Shown here piece by piece: positions 52,306 through 60,456 of a stretch of DNA of 64,000 nt. The position numbers were made by a program, and so were the translations under genes. The notes under the pieces were generated by a model. It was not told the DNA's origin. It was given only the letters and a program-made list of their open reading frames with translations, and did not search any database. Each line of letters begins with the position of its first letter. Position 1 is the stretch's first letter. This DNA comes from Solibacillus sp040274725 (GTDB lineage Bacteria > Bacillota > Bacilli > Bacillales_A > Planococcaceae), in contig JBEMAQ010000016.1 in NCBI GenBank assembly GCA_040274725.1, positions 1 to 64,000 on the forward strand. Reading direction: 5' to 3'.

Positions 52306-53073
52306 TTGCCATTTGATTTAGATCCGCAGCTAGTCATGATTTTAATCGGCTTCGGCTTTTTAGCTGCGTTTATTGATTCTGTCGTTGGGGGTGGTGGTCT
52401 CATTGCTTTGCCAGCACTGCTATTTACAGGCATGAGCCCGTCTGCGGCTGTCGCAACAAATAAGCTCGCCGGTACAATGGGCTCACTCACAAGCACCATC
52501 ACATTTTATCGTTCAGGGAAGCTCGATATAAAATCCGTCATCAAGTTTTTCCCACTAACATTTATCGGCTCGATGATTGGCGCATGGATTGTTCATTTAC
52601 TCAACCCGGAGCTCCTAAAGCCACTTATGCTCATCATGCTTGCGGCCGTCGCCATTTATACGATTTTCAAAAAAGATTGGGGCGATGTTTCGGCGGTAAA
52701 AAAATTATCAAAGCCGAAATTTTTATTATTTTTATCCGTTCTTACAGTAATCGGCTTTTATGACGGCTTTTTAGGGCCAGGAACAGGCTCGTTTTTAATT
52801 TTTGCATTTTTAATCGTTGGCTATGATTTTTTAAAGGCGGCGGGCAATGCGAAGCTACTCAACTTCGGCAGTAATATCGGGGCTTTACTTATGTTTATGT
52901 ACCTTGGACAAATTAATTATACATATGGGCTTATTATGGGTATTGCACAAATTGCCGGGGCCATTTGTGGTTCAAAATATGCAATTAAGCGTGGCAGTGG
53001 CTATGTACGCGGATTGTTTATTACAGTGACTGTTATTCTGCTTGCGAAAAATGCCTATGATTATTTCTTTTAA
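52306..53073 (+). CDS. TSUP-family membrane protein (TauE/SafE)
   Basis: 255 residues from a TTG start behind GAAGGG. About eight membrane helices with two TauE/SafE repeats: FIDSVVGGGGLIALPALLFTG and GFYDGFLGPGTGSFLIFAFL are the paired signatures, plus NKLAGTMGS and NAKLLNFGSNIGALLMF. Members export or import sulfite, sulfoacetate or related anions; substrate unknown. The gene is divergent from the HAD gene and convergent with ogt. Confidence 0.9.
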   Translation: MPFDLDPQLVMILIGFGFLAAFIDSVVGGGGLIALPALLFTGMSPSAAVATNKLAGTMGSLTSTITFYRSGKLDIKSVIKFFPLTFIGSMIGAWIVHLLNPELLKPLMLIMLAAVAIYTIFKKDWGDVSAVKKLSKPKFLLFLSVLTVIGFYDGFLGPGTGSFLIFAFLIVGYDFLKAAGNAKLLNFGSNIGALLMFMYLGQINYTYGLIMGIAQIAGAICGSKYAIKRGSGYVRGLFITVTVILLAKNAYDYFF

Positions 53074-53079
53074 CTATTT

Positions 53080-53108
53080 AAAGCCGCGCTCACAACGCGG
53101 CTTTTCCC
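53080..53108. terminator. Bidirectional terminator between the TSUP and ogt genes
   Basis: AAGCCGCG / CGCGGCTT with a 7-base loop, A- and T-runs on both sides, overlapping the end of ogt. Confidence 0.8.
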
Positions 53109-53602
53109 TTTTCTAGCGCAAGTAATAGCTCCTTCATCGGAATACCGCCTCTAAAACCGGTCAGTGCTCCATTTTTGCCAATTACACGGTGACACGGAAT
53201 AACAATCATAACCGGGTTCGCACCAATCGCGCCACCAACTGCACGTACAGCAGTCGGTCTGCCTATACCGTTGGCAATCCACTGATAGCTCACGACCTCG
53301 CCGTACGGAATATCGCGTAGTGCATCCCATACTTGCTGTTGAAAAGCCGTTCCTTTTACATCTAACGGACAAGCTAAGTCACGACACTCACCGCGCATAA
53401 AGCGGGAAAACTCGTCGTAGTACGGCTGCAATCTGCTAGCATCCTCTATTAATTCTACCTGCTTATATTTTTTCTGTGCCCATGTCACAAGCTCATCTAG
53501 TTCTTTATTTAACGCACCCGTAAAGCAAAGTCCACGCGCTGTTGCCGCGAGTAAAAAACGTACCTGTCCATCCTGAAAAAACGTCCAATAAATTTTCTCC
53601 AT
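53090..53602 (-). CDS. ogt: Methylated-DNA-protein cysteine methyltransferase
   Basis: 170 residues. The C-terminal DNA-binding domain is complete: GTAFQQQVWDALRDIPYGEVVSYQWIA, RAVGGAIGANPVMIVIPCHRVIGKNGALTGFRGG, with the acceptor Cys in IPCHRV. It repairs O6-methylguanine by suicide transfer of the methyl group. RBS GGAGGG. It sits next to a DinB and a hypoxanthine-DNA glycosylase gene, which suggests a repair cluster, though a terminator lies between. Confidence 0.95.
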   Translation of the reverse strand: MEKIYWTFFQDGQVRFLLAATARGLCFTGALNKELDELVTWAQKKYKQVELIEDASRLQPYYDEFSRFMRGECRDLACPLDVKGTAFQQQVWDALRDIPYGEVVSYQWIANGIGRPTAVRAVGGAIGANPVMIVIPCHRVIGKNGALTGFRGGIPMKELLLALEKGKAAL

Positions 53603-53618
53603 CCGAACCCTCCATTAT

Positions 53619-53650
53619 AAAAAAAACTCCGAGCTAAAGCTCAGAGTTTA
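53619..53650 (-). terminator. Terminator of the GNAT-glycosylase-DinB operon
   Basis: AAACTCTGAGCT / AGCTCGGAGTTT hairpin with T-run on the minus strand, after the DinB gene. Confidence 0.75.
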
Positions 53651-53679
53651 GACCCACACATCGTGAGTCAGTCAACCGT

Positions 53680-54150
53680 TTAAATCATTTCCTGTGTCGG
53701 CCCCATAACTGGTGGTACCTTTAAGCCTGCTTGACGAATAAGCACGGTCATTTGACCTCGGTGATGCGTTTGGTGATCGATTAATAGACGTAGTAATTGT
53801 CCGCGCGGCATCATACTACCAAATAAAGATACCTCTTCTAGTAGCTGCTCATCACGTAATTTCGCTACCTCCGATAAGTATGCCTGCTGCACTTGCTCAT
53901 AGTAAGTCGCAATCTCATCCATTGTGTCTGGCTGTGGCATATCTGCGCCTGGCCCTGGAATTTGCAGACCCGCAAACTGTCCGAATGCCGCATTAACACT
54001 TACTAAATGCCATGCTAACCACCCAAGTGAATTATGCCCCTCAACAATTGCCACATCCATTTTTTCTGTTGGCACCGCTTGAATTGCCTTTAATGTACCT
54101 GCTGATGCATTTTTCCACTCTGCTAAAAAATCCTCTACTTTACGATACAT
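53680..54150 (-). CDS. DinB-family protein
   Basis: 156 residues from the ATG behind AAAAGGAG. Four-helix DinB/YfiT fold: the three metal-binding His are suggested by GWLAWHLVSVN (first) and LLIDHQTHHRGQMTVLIRQAG (second and third). DinB proteins are damage-inducible or act as thiol-transferases with a divalent metal; function here is unknown. It is the third gene of the GNAT-glycosylase-DinB operon. Confidence 0.88.
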   Translation of the reverse strand: MYRKVEDFLAEWKNASAGTLKAIQAVPTEKMDVAIVEGHNSLGWLAWHLVSVNAAFGQFAGLQIPGPGADMPQPDTMDEIATYYEQVQQAYLSEVAKLRDEQLLEEVSLFGSMMPRGQLLRLLIDHQTHHRGQMTVLIRQAGLKVPPVMGPTQEMI

Positions 54151-54185
54151 GAAATCACTCCTTTTCCTTATCATACCGAAAACAA

Positions 54186-54686
54186 TTACGGTTTGGCTAT
54201 TATTTGCCACACTACAACTTTTTCATCAAAGGATTTTATATTTTTTCCTGGTATTGGGCTAGTGGACGGCATTTTCTCATAGCTACGCCCAGCAAGTATG
54301 TCTAGCCCAACCTGCTTTTTAAATACATCAAATGCCTTCCCACCATTAAAAAGTACAAGCTCTATTTGTGGATACGTCTCAAATAGCCAGCGAAAATCAT
54401 TTGGCACCTCATTGCGAATCGTCGCATCAAGGCTTCCTTTGCGCTCACATGATTGGATCGTATCCCACAAACCAACACCGTATTTTTTAAGCAGCGCAAT
54501 CCTCTCACGATAAACAGTCGGGATTTCCTTCTGAAATACCTCACCAATAATCGGCCAAAAGTGATTGCGCGCATTGCCGTAATACTGCTGCTTTTCTAAC
54601 GACTGCACCCCTGGCATGGAGCCAACGACGAGCACGCGCGTTTTGTCGTCAACAATTGGCGGCAGTACATTTTGAATTGGCTGCAT
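54186..54686 (-). CDS. Hypoxanthine/deoxyinosine-DNA glycosylase (UDG family 6)
   Basis: 166 residues. Uracil-DNA glycosylase superfamily: TRVLVVGSMPGVQSLEKQQYYGNARNHFWPI contains the GSMPG and NHFWP motifs of the family-6 hypoxanthine-DNA glycosylases, and LVLFNGGKAFDVFKK plus MPSTSPI follow. These enzymes remove hypoxanthine from DNA after adenine deamination. It lies in one operon with a GNAT gene (11 bases upstream) and DinB (36 bases downstream). Confidence 0.88.
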   Translation of the reverse strand: MQPIQNVLPPIVDDKTRVLVVGSMPGVQSLEKQQYYGNARNHFWPIIGEVFQKEIPTVYRERIALLKKYGVGLWDTIQSCERKGSLDATIRNEVPNDFRWLFETYPQIELVLFNGGKAFDVFKKQVGLDILAGRSYEKMPSTSPIPGKNIKSFDEKVVVWQIIAKP

Positions 54687-54696
54687 CCTCTCACTC

Positions 54697-55185
54697 CTAT
54701 AATGTTTTACTCAGATTAAACCACTGCTCACCGCCGTGTGTAGAGCTAGAAATCCCTTTATTCACATATCCTAAGCGCTCATAATAGTCGACTAAATGCG
54801 CAAGGCAAGTGAGTGTCACTGTTTCGCGCTGTTTTCCCTTCGCGGACTGCTCGAGTTTTGCAAGTAGCTTTTCCCCAATCCCTTGACCGCGCTTATGCGG
54901 TGCAACCGCTAAGCCTAAAATCGTCTGATGCCCACCAGCTACGGGATTTTCAATGATTTCAGCGAATAAATCATCCGTAATAAACTCCGTCTGCACAACA
55001 GGGCCATTTATTAAACCAACAAGCTCACCGTCTTCCTCTGCTACAAAAAAGCTATCGGCAATTTTTGCTATGCGACGCTCAAATGCCTCCTTCGTTGCAG
55101 CTTCTGCCTCGGTAAAGCTAGCTTGTTCAATTGTTAAAAGAGCTTGTATATCGTCTGCTGTTACTTGGCGAATAGTAATTGCCAT
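54697..55185 (-). CDS. GNAT-family N-acetyltransferase
   Basis: 162 residues. GNAT core: IRQVTADDIQALLTIE, FFVAEEDGELVGLINGP, ILGLAVAPHKRGQGIGEKLL (acetyl-CoA loop RGQGIG) and VDYYERLGYVNKG. The pattern ASFTEAEAATKEAFERRI is like the arylalkylamine N-acetyltransferase branch. Substrate unknown. First gene of the operon with the glycosylase and DinB. Confidence 0.87.
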   Translation of the reverse strand: MAITIRQVTADDIQALLTIEQASFTEAEAATKEAFERRIAKIADSFFVAEEDGELVGLINGPVVQTEFITDDLFAEIIENPVAGGHQTILGLAVAPHKRGQGIGEKLLAKLEQSAKGKQRETVTLTCLAHLVDYYERLGYVNKGISSSTHGGEQWFNLSKTL

Positions 55186-55204
55186 TCAAATTCCCCCTAT
55201 GTAA

Positions 55205-55232
55205 AAGGGCTATCTATATATAGATAGCCCAA
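55205..55232 (-). terminator. Terminator of the GerMN-like lipoprotein gene
   Basis: GGGCTATCTA / TAGATAGCCC with a 4-base loop, then four T on the minus strand. Confidence 0.8.
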
Positions 55233-55238
55233 ACTTTA

Positions 55239-55727
55239 TTATTCCATTCCTACATCTGTACGTGTGTAGGCTTTACCGATTTCCATATGGTCTAACACAG
55301 GTTCATCCGAGCCATTATAAAGGAATGTGACATCCTCAATAGCTGGGATATTTTCGAAATAAGACTGCGCTAATGTATGAACAAACATTGTCGAGCCCGC
55401 TGAACCTTGAATTGAGAAAATGTCATCTCCTAAATTTAACACTAGGCTTTTGCCTTCATTTTCTAATTTATAATCTAGCAACCCAACATTATGCTCGTTT
55501 ACCTCATTAAAAATAAACGGCACTAAATCGCCGCCTGTATACACTACCTCAAATGGCATTGTCGACTCAGCCTGTGCGTCTGATTTATATAAAATAAGCG
55601 TCTTTGCTTGTGGCTCCTCGTTTACGTCCGGCTGTGCCCCTGCATTTTGTACTGGCTGCTCTTCTGTTGTGCCACACGCGACTAACGTCAGCATCGCTAA
55701 ACATGCAATCATCAATATTTTTTTCAT
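55239..55727 (-). CDS. Lipoprotein with GerMN-like domain
   Basis: 162 residues. Lipoprotein signal peptide ending TLVAC, lipidated Cys18, then a short linker. Residues about 60-150 resemble the GerMN (sporulation and spore germination) domain: LVLNLGDDIFSIQGSAGSTM, FVHTLAQSYFENIPAIEDVTFLYNGSDE. GerMN proteins occur in spore and cell-wall complexes. The match is short and the function inferred weakly. RBS AAAGGAG. Confidence 0.75.
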   Translation of the reverse strand: MKKILMIACLAMLTLVACGTTEEQPVQNAGAQPDVNEEPQAKTLILYKSDAQAESTMPFEVVYTGGDLVPFIFNEVNEHNVGLLDYKLENEGKSLVLNLGDDIFSIQGSAGSTMFVHTLAQSYFENIPAIEDVTFLYNGSDEPVLDHMEIGKAYTRTDVGME

Positions 55728-55793
55728 AAAAAAACTATCTCCTTTCCGCTATGGAATATCTTAAACATAACGGAAAGCTAGATAGATTTCAAA

Positions 55794-56363
55794 TTATTTA
55801 ATAGAGTCTTGGATTTCTTTTACAATTTCTTCTAAATCACGGTTCGTCGTTTTAATGCGAATAAATTCCGCATCAAGCGCATTGAACTCCTCTAAAAAGC
55901 GTTGGCGCAAGTTTTCGTCATTTAGCTGGTCATCTAAAAACCCACGTCCGCGTGCATCAAGACGTTGCTGACGCTCTGTTTCCTCTACATCTAAATAGAA
56001 AATATAATCGGGCTTGCGAATGTTATACAGCTCTGTGTCATGCGCGTACTGTGCATTCACACCTTTTGCACGGTGCGATACAACTGTGTCGATAAAATAA
56101 CGCTCACAATACACATTACCATCCATTGCAGCCATTTTTTCATTGATTACTTCTGTTAAATACACATTTGATGCTAAATAATATAAATAATGCGCGGCTG
56201 GTGATGCGTGATATACCTTTTCATCAATATCATGACGATTTGTTGAAAATGGAAATGGTGGTGATTTGAATAGCGCTGAGCCCGCATCCTCAAAATGTAA
56301 TTGCTCTGCTACAGTTGTTGAACCGCAGCCATCTAAACCTGTTAACACAACTAATTTACCCAT
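55794..56363 (-). CDS. Thymidylate-kinase-like protein with altered Walker A
   Basis: 189 residues. The overall plan of thymidylate kinases is present: VVLTGLDGCGSTTVAEQL at the N-terminus, CERYFIDTVVSHRAKG (the DRY/ERY-like substrate motif), YIFYLDVEETERQQRLDARG and a lid segment. The Walker A motif normally reads GxxGxGKT/S; here it is GLDGCGST with Ser15 in place of the lysine. This lysine is almost invariant in such kinases. The protein could be an unusual kinase, or a non-catalytic relative. RBS GAAGGGCGG. It is 66 bases upstream of the lipoprotein gene. Confidence 0.8.
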   Translation of the reverse strand: MGKLVVLTGLDGCGSTTVAEQLHFEDAGSALFKSPPFPFSTNRHDIDEKVYHASPAAHYLYYLASNVYLTEVINEKMAAMDGNVYCERYFIDTVVSHRAKGVNAQYAHDTELYNIRKPDYIFYLDVEETERQQRLDARGRGFLDDQLNDENLRQRFLEEFNALDAEFIRIKTTNRDLEEIVKEIQDSIK

Positions 56364-56462
56364 AAATAAATCCGCCCTTCACTGTTTCGTCTGAAATTAC
56401 AGACAGTTAAACCAACCAAAATGTACCATAATTTAGCGATTTTAAAAAGGGGTATGTAGATT

Positions 56463-56492
56463 AAAAAAGAGACTAGCTATGAGCTTAGTCTC
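56463..56492 (-). terminator. Terminator of the small membrane-protein gene
   Basis: GAGACTA / TAGTCTC with a 10-base loop, then six T on the minus strand; it overlaps the last codons. Confidence 0.7.
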
Positions 56493-56734
56493 CGCTTTCG
56501 GTCTCTTATCATTAATACGAATCCAATCACAAATGCTACAACAATAAAGGATACCCCAACATACGGAAACTGCGCGACATAGCCAAATGCGATTTCTTGT
56601 TGCAAAACAAGTGTATTCGGCGCAAATTGTGGCTTATAAAGGTACGTTTGGGCAAGCCCGATCGCTACTATACAAATAAAATAAACGACGTGTAATACAA
56701 TTGAACCCGCTAATGATTGAACGACAATCCGCAT
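56477..56734 (-). CDS. Hypothetical two-helix membrane protein
   Basis: 85 residues from the ATG behind AAAGGGG. Two membrane helices (about 8-28 and about 55-75) joined by an extracellular loop with QTYLYKPQFAPNTLVLQQE; the C-terminus is basic (RDRKRRLSS) and so probably cytoplasmic. No family is recognised. It lies between the orphan flagellin and the thymidylate-kinase-like gene. Confidence 0.6.
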   Translation of the reverse strand: MRIVVQSLAGSIVLHVVYFICIVAIGLAQTYLYKPQFAPNTLVLQQEIAFGYVAQFPYVGVSFIVVAFVIGFVLMIRDRKRRLSS

Positions 56735-56796
56735 ATTCCCACCCCTTTCGTTAGTCATTTGTACGAATAGATATGGGGGAATTTTCAATTTATTTA

Positions 56797-57636
56797 TCAG
56801 CGTTTTGGAGGACGTGGGTTTAACAAATCTAATAATGACTGTGCCTGCTGCATATGCAAGCGCATGACATATTGCGACGCCTGCATTAAAATACTTGCCT
56901 TCACAAAATTCATCATTTCCTGGGCAATATCTGCATCACGAATGCGCGACTCAGCGTCCGTTAAGTTTTCAGCTGTATTCATATTGACATTGTACGCATG
57001 CTCGAGACGATTTTGATAAGCACCGAGCCTTGAACGCTCCATCGATACTTTGTTGAGCGCACTATCCATTTCCTTAATCGCCTTATCTGCATCCTCACGC
57101 GTCGCAATCGAGCTCGTCGCAATACCAATTGAGTCACTGCTCACCTCACCGATATAGACATCAATTGCTTGCCCACTATTCGCCCCTACCTGCAATTTCA
57201 GCGGCGTATTTTCATGTTCGCCATTCAGCAATGGCTTTGTATTAAACTCTGTATCGCTTGAAATACGTGTAATTTCCTTTTTCAATTCCTGAAATTCTAA
57301 CTCTAGCTTGGCACGGTCATCATCGGTATTGGTATCATTCGCACTTTGCACCGCAAGCTCCCTCATGCGCTGCACAATCGCGTGTGTTTCATGTAGTGCG
57401 CCCTCTGCCGTTTGAATCATCGAAATGCCGTCCTGAATATTTTTCCCAGCCATATTCAACCCGCGAATTTGCGCACGCATTTTTTCAGAAATCGCGAGCC
57501 CTGCCGCATCATCTGCCGCACTATTAATCCGGTAGCCCGTTGAAATACGAAGCAGTGCCTTATTCATCGCACCTAAATTTCGATTGTAATTGTTATAAAA
57601 CATTTTCCCAAACGAACTCCACTCACCAAGTCGCAC
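56797..57636 (-). CDS. Orphan flagellin-like protein
   Basis: 279 residues from a GTG start behind GGAGGTGA. The conserved flagellin core is present: MNKALLRISTGYRINSAADDAAGLAISEKMRAQIRGLNMAGKNIQDGISMIQTAEGAL and, near the end, AESRIRDADIAQEMMNFVKASILMQAS. Two features differ from normal flagellins: the first residues are MRLGEWSSFGKMFYNNYNRNLGA instead of the usual MRINxNxxAL, and the C-terminus is HMQQAQSLLDLLNPRPPKR in place of QANQxxQxVLxLL. No other flagellar gene is nearby. It may be a minor flagellin, a divergent paralogue or one not exported in the normal way. Confidence 0.85.
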   Translation of the reverse strand: MRLGEWSSFGKMFYNNYNRNLGAMNKALLRISTGYRINSAADDAAGLAISEKMRAQIRGLNMAGKNIQDGISMIQTAEGALHETHAIVQRMRELAVQSANDTNTDDDRAKLELEFQELKKEITRISSDTEFNTKPLLNGEHENTPLKLQVGANSGQAIDVYIGEVSSDSIGIATSSIATREDADKAIKEMDSALNKVSMERSRLGAYQNRLEHAYNVNMNTAENLTDAESRIRDADIAQEMMNFVKASILMQASQYVMRLHMQQAQSLLDLLNPRPPKR

Positions 57637-57868
57637 CCAATCACCTCCGTCTCCCCTACTTTTATTAATTATTTCGACTCAGCTGACTTATTTTTAAGAA
57701 ATATTATCCATAAATAATAAAATAGAAATACAAATTAATCCATTGTAAAAACCGAAAGATACTTACCCAAAGGAAAAGGAGTCGCGCTCTTTTTTTGCAA
57801 CTTATATATTGCATAATGTAATTTATAATGTATAATAAAGCTATCAAAATAGCAAAAGGAGGATTTAT

Positions 57869-58381
57869 ATGATATGGCGTAAACAAGTAGTTGATGAGCG
57901 TGTACGTAACGCACAAAATAAAATTTACCGTGAAGTATACAATGTGATTACACTCATTTGCTGTATTTCAATTGCGGTGAAATTTATAACGATTGGCGTA
58001 TCTTTCGAAGTCATTTTAACAGAGTTCATTATTTTAATTGGTGGTAGCTCTTATTATGGATTCCGTTCTACGCAGCTCGGGTTATTTTCAGATGAGGTTG
58101 AAATGCACGATGCCACTAGTAAAATTCCTTATAGGAAGAAAACAATCCTGTATGGCATTATTTTTGGTTTAGTTATCGCCCTTTTTATGGGCATCAACAG
58201 CGCGGTCAACTATGCAGATAGTACACAACAGGGTATTTATTACTTTTTCTTAGTATCGCTGGTTTCCTTATTTATTTACGTCCCATTTTTAACGGCGTTT
58301 TTATACGTCAGCTACTACACGACTAAAAAGAAAAGTGATAAAGTGAATGAGAAAAATTTAGAAGATCCTGATGAGTGGTGA
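57869..58381 (+). CDS. DUF6773-type membrane protein
   Basis: 170 residues with four predicted membrane helices: VITLICCISIAVKFITIG, LTEFIILIGGSSYYGF, ILYGIIFGLVIALFMGI and FFLVSLVSLFIYVPFLTAFLYV. The DUF6773 label is from memory of the layout. The gene is followed at once by an XRE-family regulator, an arrangement common for such small membrane proteins. RBS AGGAGG, six bases before the ATG. Confidence 0.75.
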   Translation: MIWRKQVVDERVRNAQNKIYREVYNVITLICCISIAVKFITIGVSFEVILTEFIILIGGSSYYGFRSTQLGLFSDEVEMHDATSKIPYRKKTILYGIIFGLVIALFMGINSAVNYADSTQQGIYYFFLVSLVSLFIYVPFLTAFLYVSYYTTKKKSDKVNEKNLEDPDEW

Positions 58382-58386
58382 ATACA

Positions 58387-58581
58387 TTGAAAAATATTCG
58401 TTTGAAAATGGCGCGCGTCGAGCATGATCTGTCGCAAGAAGAGCTCGCAAAAAAAGTGGGGGTCACAAGGCAAACAATCGGGCTTATTGAGCTTGGTAAA
58501 TACAACCCGACACTTAGCGTGTGCATTGCGATTTGTAAAGCACTTCATAAAACACTCGATGAACTATTTTGGGAAGAGTAA
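58387..58581 (+). CDS. Small XRE-family transcriptional regulator
   Basis: 64 residues from a TTG start; the same frame can start at GTG 58375 inside the upstream gene, but MKNIRLKMARVEHDLSQEELAKKVGVTRQTIGLIELGKYNPTL is the usual start of YgzD-like regulators. It is a single HTH domain. It begins just after the DUF6773 stop codon, so the two are coupled and it probably controls the pair. Confidence 0.85.
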   Translation: MKNIRLKMARVEHDLSQEELAKKVGVTRQTIGLIELGKYNPTLSVCIAICKALHKTLDELFWEE

Positions 58582-59000
58582 TATGAATCGTAAATTTCCA
58601 ATTAAGAAAAGCGCATTCGTGACCTCGAGTGTGCGGCACGAATACCTAGACCCAAATTTTCTCCTTTCCTATCGCTGAACAACTGCTAATGTTGCTTTAC
58701 TTTACGATTAGGCCGATTGCCATAGCTTTCGGTTTAATCCTCCCCTCTACAACAAGTAATAGAAATTCTCTATAATCCTTTCGTGAACCTATCTACTAAA
58801 ATTTCCTTATCTATCAAGGTTTTATAAAATATTTTTTGTTTCCCATGCTAGTTATAATTATCTGAATGTTTTCGTTATTGAAATAATCAATTTGACTTTA
58901 AATACCTAGTAAAATACTATGTTAACTATGAACTGACAACTTTTAAAAATAAAGAAAACCCACCTCGATTAAATAAAAAGTTGAAAGGTAGTGATGACAA
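58582..59000. other. Intergenic region between the XRE and LLM-oxidoreductase genes
   Basis: About 420 bases. A 31-codon frame (58583-58678) starts right after the XRE stop but shows no family and no ribosome site. The remainder is AT-rich and holds the promoter of the next gene. No repeat or hairpin terminator stands out. Confidence 0.4.
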
Positions 59001-60017
59001 TTGAATTATAAAATTAACATTTTAGATCAAACACCTTACTTAGAAAGTGGGGATGCTCAGCAGTCGTTTCAACATACGATTCAACTCGCAAAACTTGCCG
59101 AGTCGCTTGGTTATTCTCGCTTCTGGTTATCAGAGCATCACCAATCAAACAGTGTAGCAGGGTCATCTCCAGAAGTACTCATTAGCCATTTACTCGCGCA
59201 CACAAAAACGATTCGCATTGGCTCAGGCGGTATTATGTTATCGCACTATAGTCCGTTTAAAGTAGCTGAGAACTTTGCCGTGCTAGAAAATTTAGCACCA
59301 GGTCGCATTGATTTAGGTGTCGGTAAAGCTCCGGGTGGCTTACCTGCTGCGACAAAGGCACTGCAATATGACCGTCAATCCTTTGAAGATAACTTCAATG
59401 AAAAGCTCACGCTGCTTCAGCAATTTGTGACAAATACTGTCCCAGAGGATAGCCCGTTTTCTGGACTTACTGTGTCACCTGAAACAGTGAATCCTACGCC
59501 AATTTATGTACTAGGTGGCAGTGCTAATAGCGCAAAAGAAGCAGCAGCGCTGAAGCTTGATTACGTCTTTGCAGCGTTTATTAACGGATCAAAGGAAGTG
59601 TTACAACAAGCTAGCAGCATATATAAAACACTTCATCCAAAAGGGAAATTTATTGTTGCCTTATCTATAATTGGTGCCGAAACAGATGAGGAAGCACAGC
59701 GCTTAGGTGAAAAGCAAAAAGTATTTAAAATTAAACTCACTTCCGGCAAAACGTATTCACTTGCTTCAAAAGAGCAGGCATATGAATTTGGTAAGCAGAT
59801 AAATGAGCCATTCGAGGTTTATGAGGAAAAAGCTACTGTACAAGCAGGGAGCCCTGCAACAATAAAAAAACTGCTTGATGACTATCATACAGCTTATAAC
59901 GTAGATGAATTTATTTTCCATACGATTCTTCCAACAAATGAAGAACGGGAACGGTCTTATACGTTATTAAGTCCAAAAAACTTAGCACAATTGAAAGAAG
60001 TCGCTTACGCCGAATAA
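59001..60017 (+). CDS. Luciferase-like (LLM) flavin-dependent oxidoreductase
   Basis: 338 residues from a TTG start (an ATG ahead of it is followed by a stop). TIM-barrel bacterial luciferase family: SRFWLSEHHQSNSVAGSSPEVLISHLLAHTKTIRIGSGGIML, SPFKVAENFAVLENLAPGRIDLGVGKAPGG and IYVLGGSANSAKEAAALKLDYVFAAFINGS. It binds FMN and oxidises an unknown organic substrate. It is the first of four same-strand genes running to 62233. Confidence 0.88.
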   Translation: MNYKINILDQTPYLESGDAQQSFQHTIQLAKLAESLGYSRFWLSEHHQSNSVAGSSPEVLISHLLAHTKTIRIGSGGIMLSHYSPFKVAENFAVLENLAPGRIDLGVGKAPGGLPAATKALQYDRQSFEDNFNEKLTLLQQFVTNTVPEDSPFSGLTVSPETVNPTPIYVLGGSANSAKEAAALKLDYVFAAFINGSKEVLQQASSIYKTLHPKGKFIVALSIIGAETDEEAQRLGEKQKVFKIKLTSGKTYSLASKEQAYEFGKQINEPFEVYEEKATVQAGSPATIKKLLDDYHTAYNVDEFIFHTILPTNEERERSYTLLSPKNLAQLKEVAYAE

Positions 60018-60084
60018 AGCTAAGCTCGGTTAAATGATCCGCATATCATTAAAAAAACTACAAACAATCGAAGGAGCGAGATTA

Positions 60085-60375
60085 ATGAGTAATGTAAACA
60101 TTTTATTATGGGCAAAGGATGGCTGCCACTATTGCCAGGACGTGAAACAATTTTTTGAGGAAAATAAATTAGAGTACCGAGTAATTGATGTCACATCAAA
60201 TGATGATCGCCGCGACATTTTAGAGGCAAAATACAATGTGCGTTATGTGCCAGTTATTGAAATCGGCAAAGACGACGTTTACACAGGTGTTACGGAGCTA
60301 GGACTCGAGGCCTTACAAAAGGAATTAACAGCGCAAGGCGTACTACTATCTTATACAACAACGCCTTCCGAATAG
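60085..60375 (+). CDS. Glutaredoxin-like protein
   Basis: 96 residues from the ATG behind AAGGAG; an upstream in-frame start adds 17 residues without a ribosome site. Thioredoxin fold: LLWAKDGCHYCQDVKQFFEENKLEYRVIDV with the CHYC redox motif and VRYVPVIEIG with the cis-Pro. It is of the NrdH/glutaredoxin type but has HY between the cysteines. It probably works with the upstream oxidoreductase or in general thiol exchange. Confidence 0.85.
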   Translation: MSNVNILLWAKDGCHYCQDVKQFFEENKLEYRVIDVTSNDDRRDILEAKYNVRYVPVIEIGKDDVYTGVTELGLEALQKELTAQGVLLSYTTTPSE

Positions 60376-60456
60376 ACGGGCTATGTAAATTTACGATTGA
60401 GGCCTCGGCGAATCTGTTCACCGAGGCATCTGTTCATTAGGAAAGGAATGACTGCC

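Noticed and set aside
58583..58678. 31-codon frame right after the XRE gene
   Set aside because: No ribosome site, no family, and the sequence looks random.
60401..60427. GCCTCGG/CCGAGGC hairpin as a terminator
   Set aside because: No T-run follows, and the next gene starts within 35 bases; it could be an RNA structure but is not a clear terminator.
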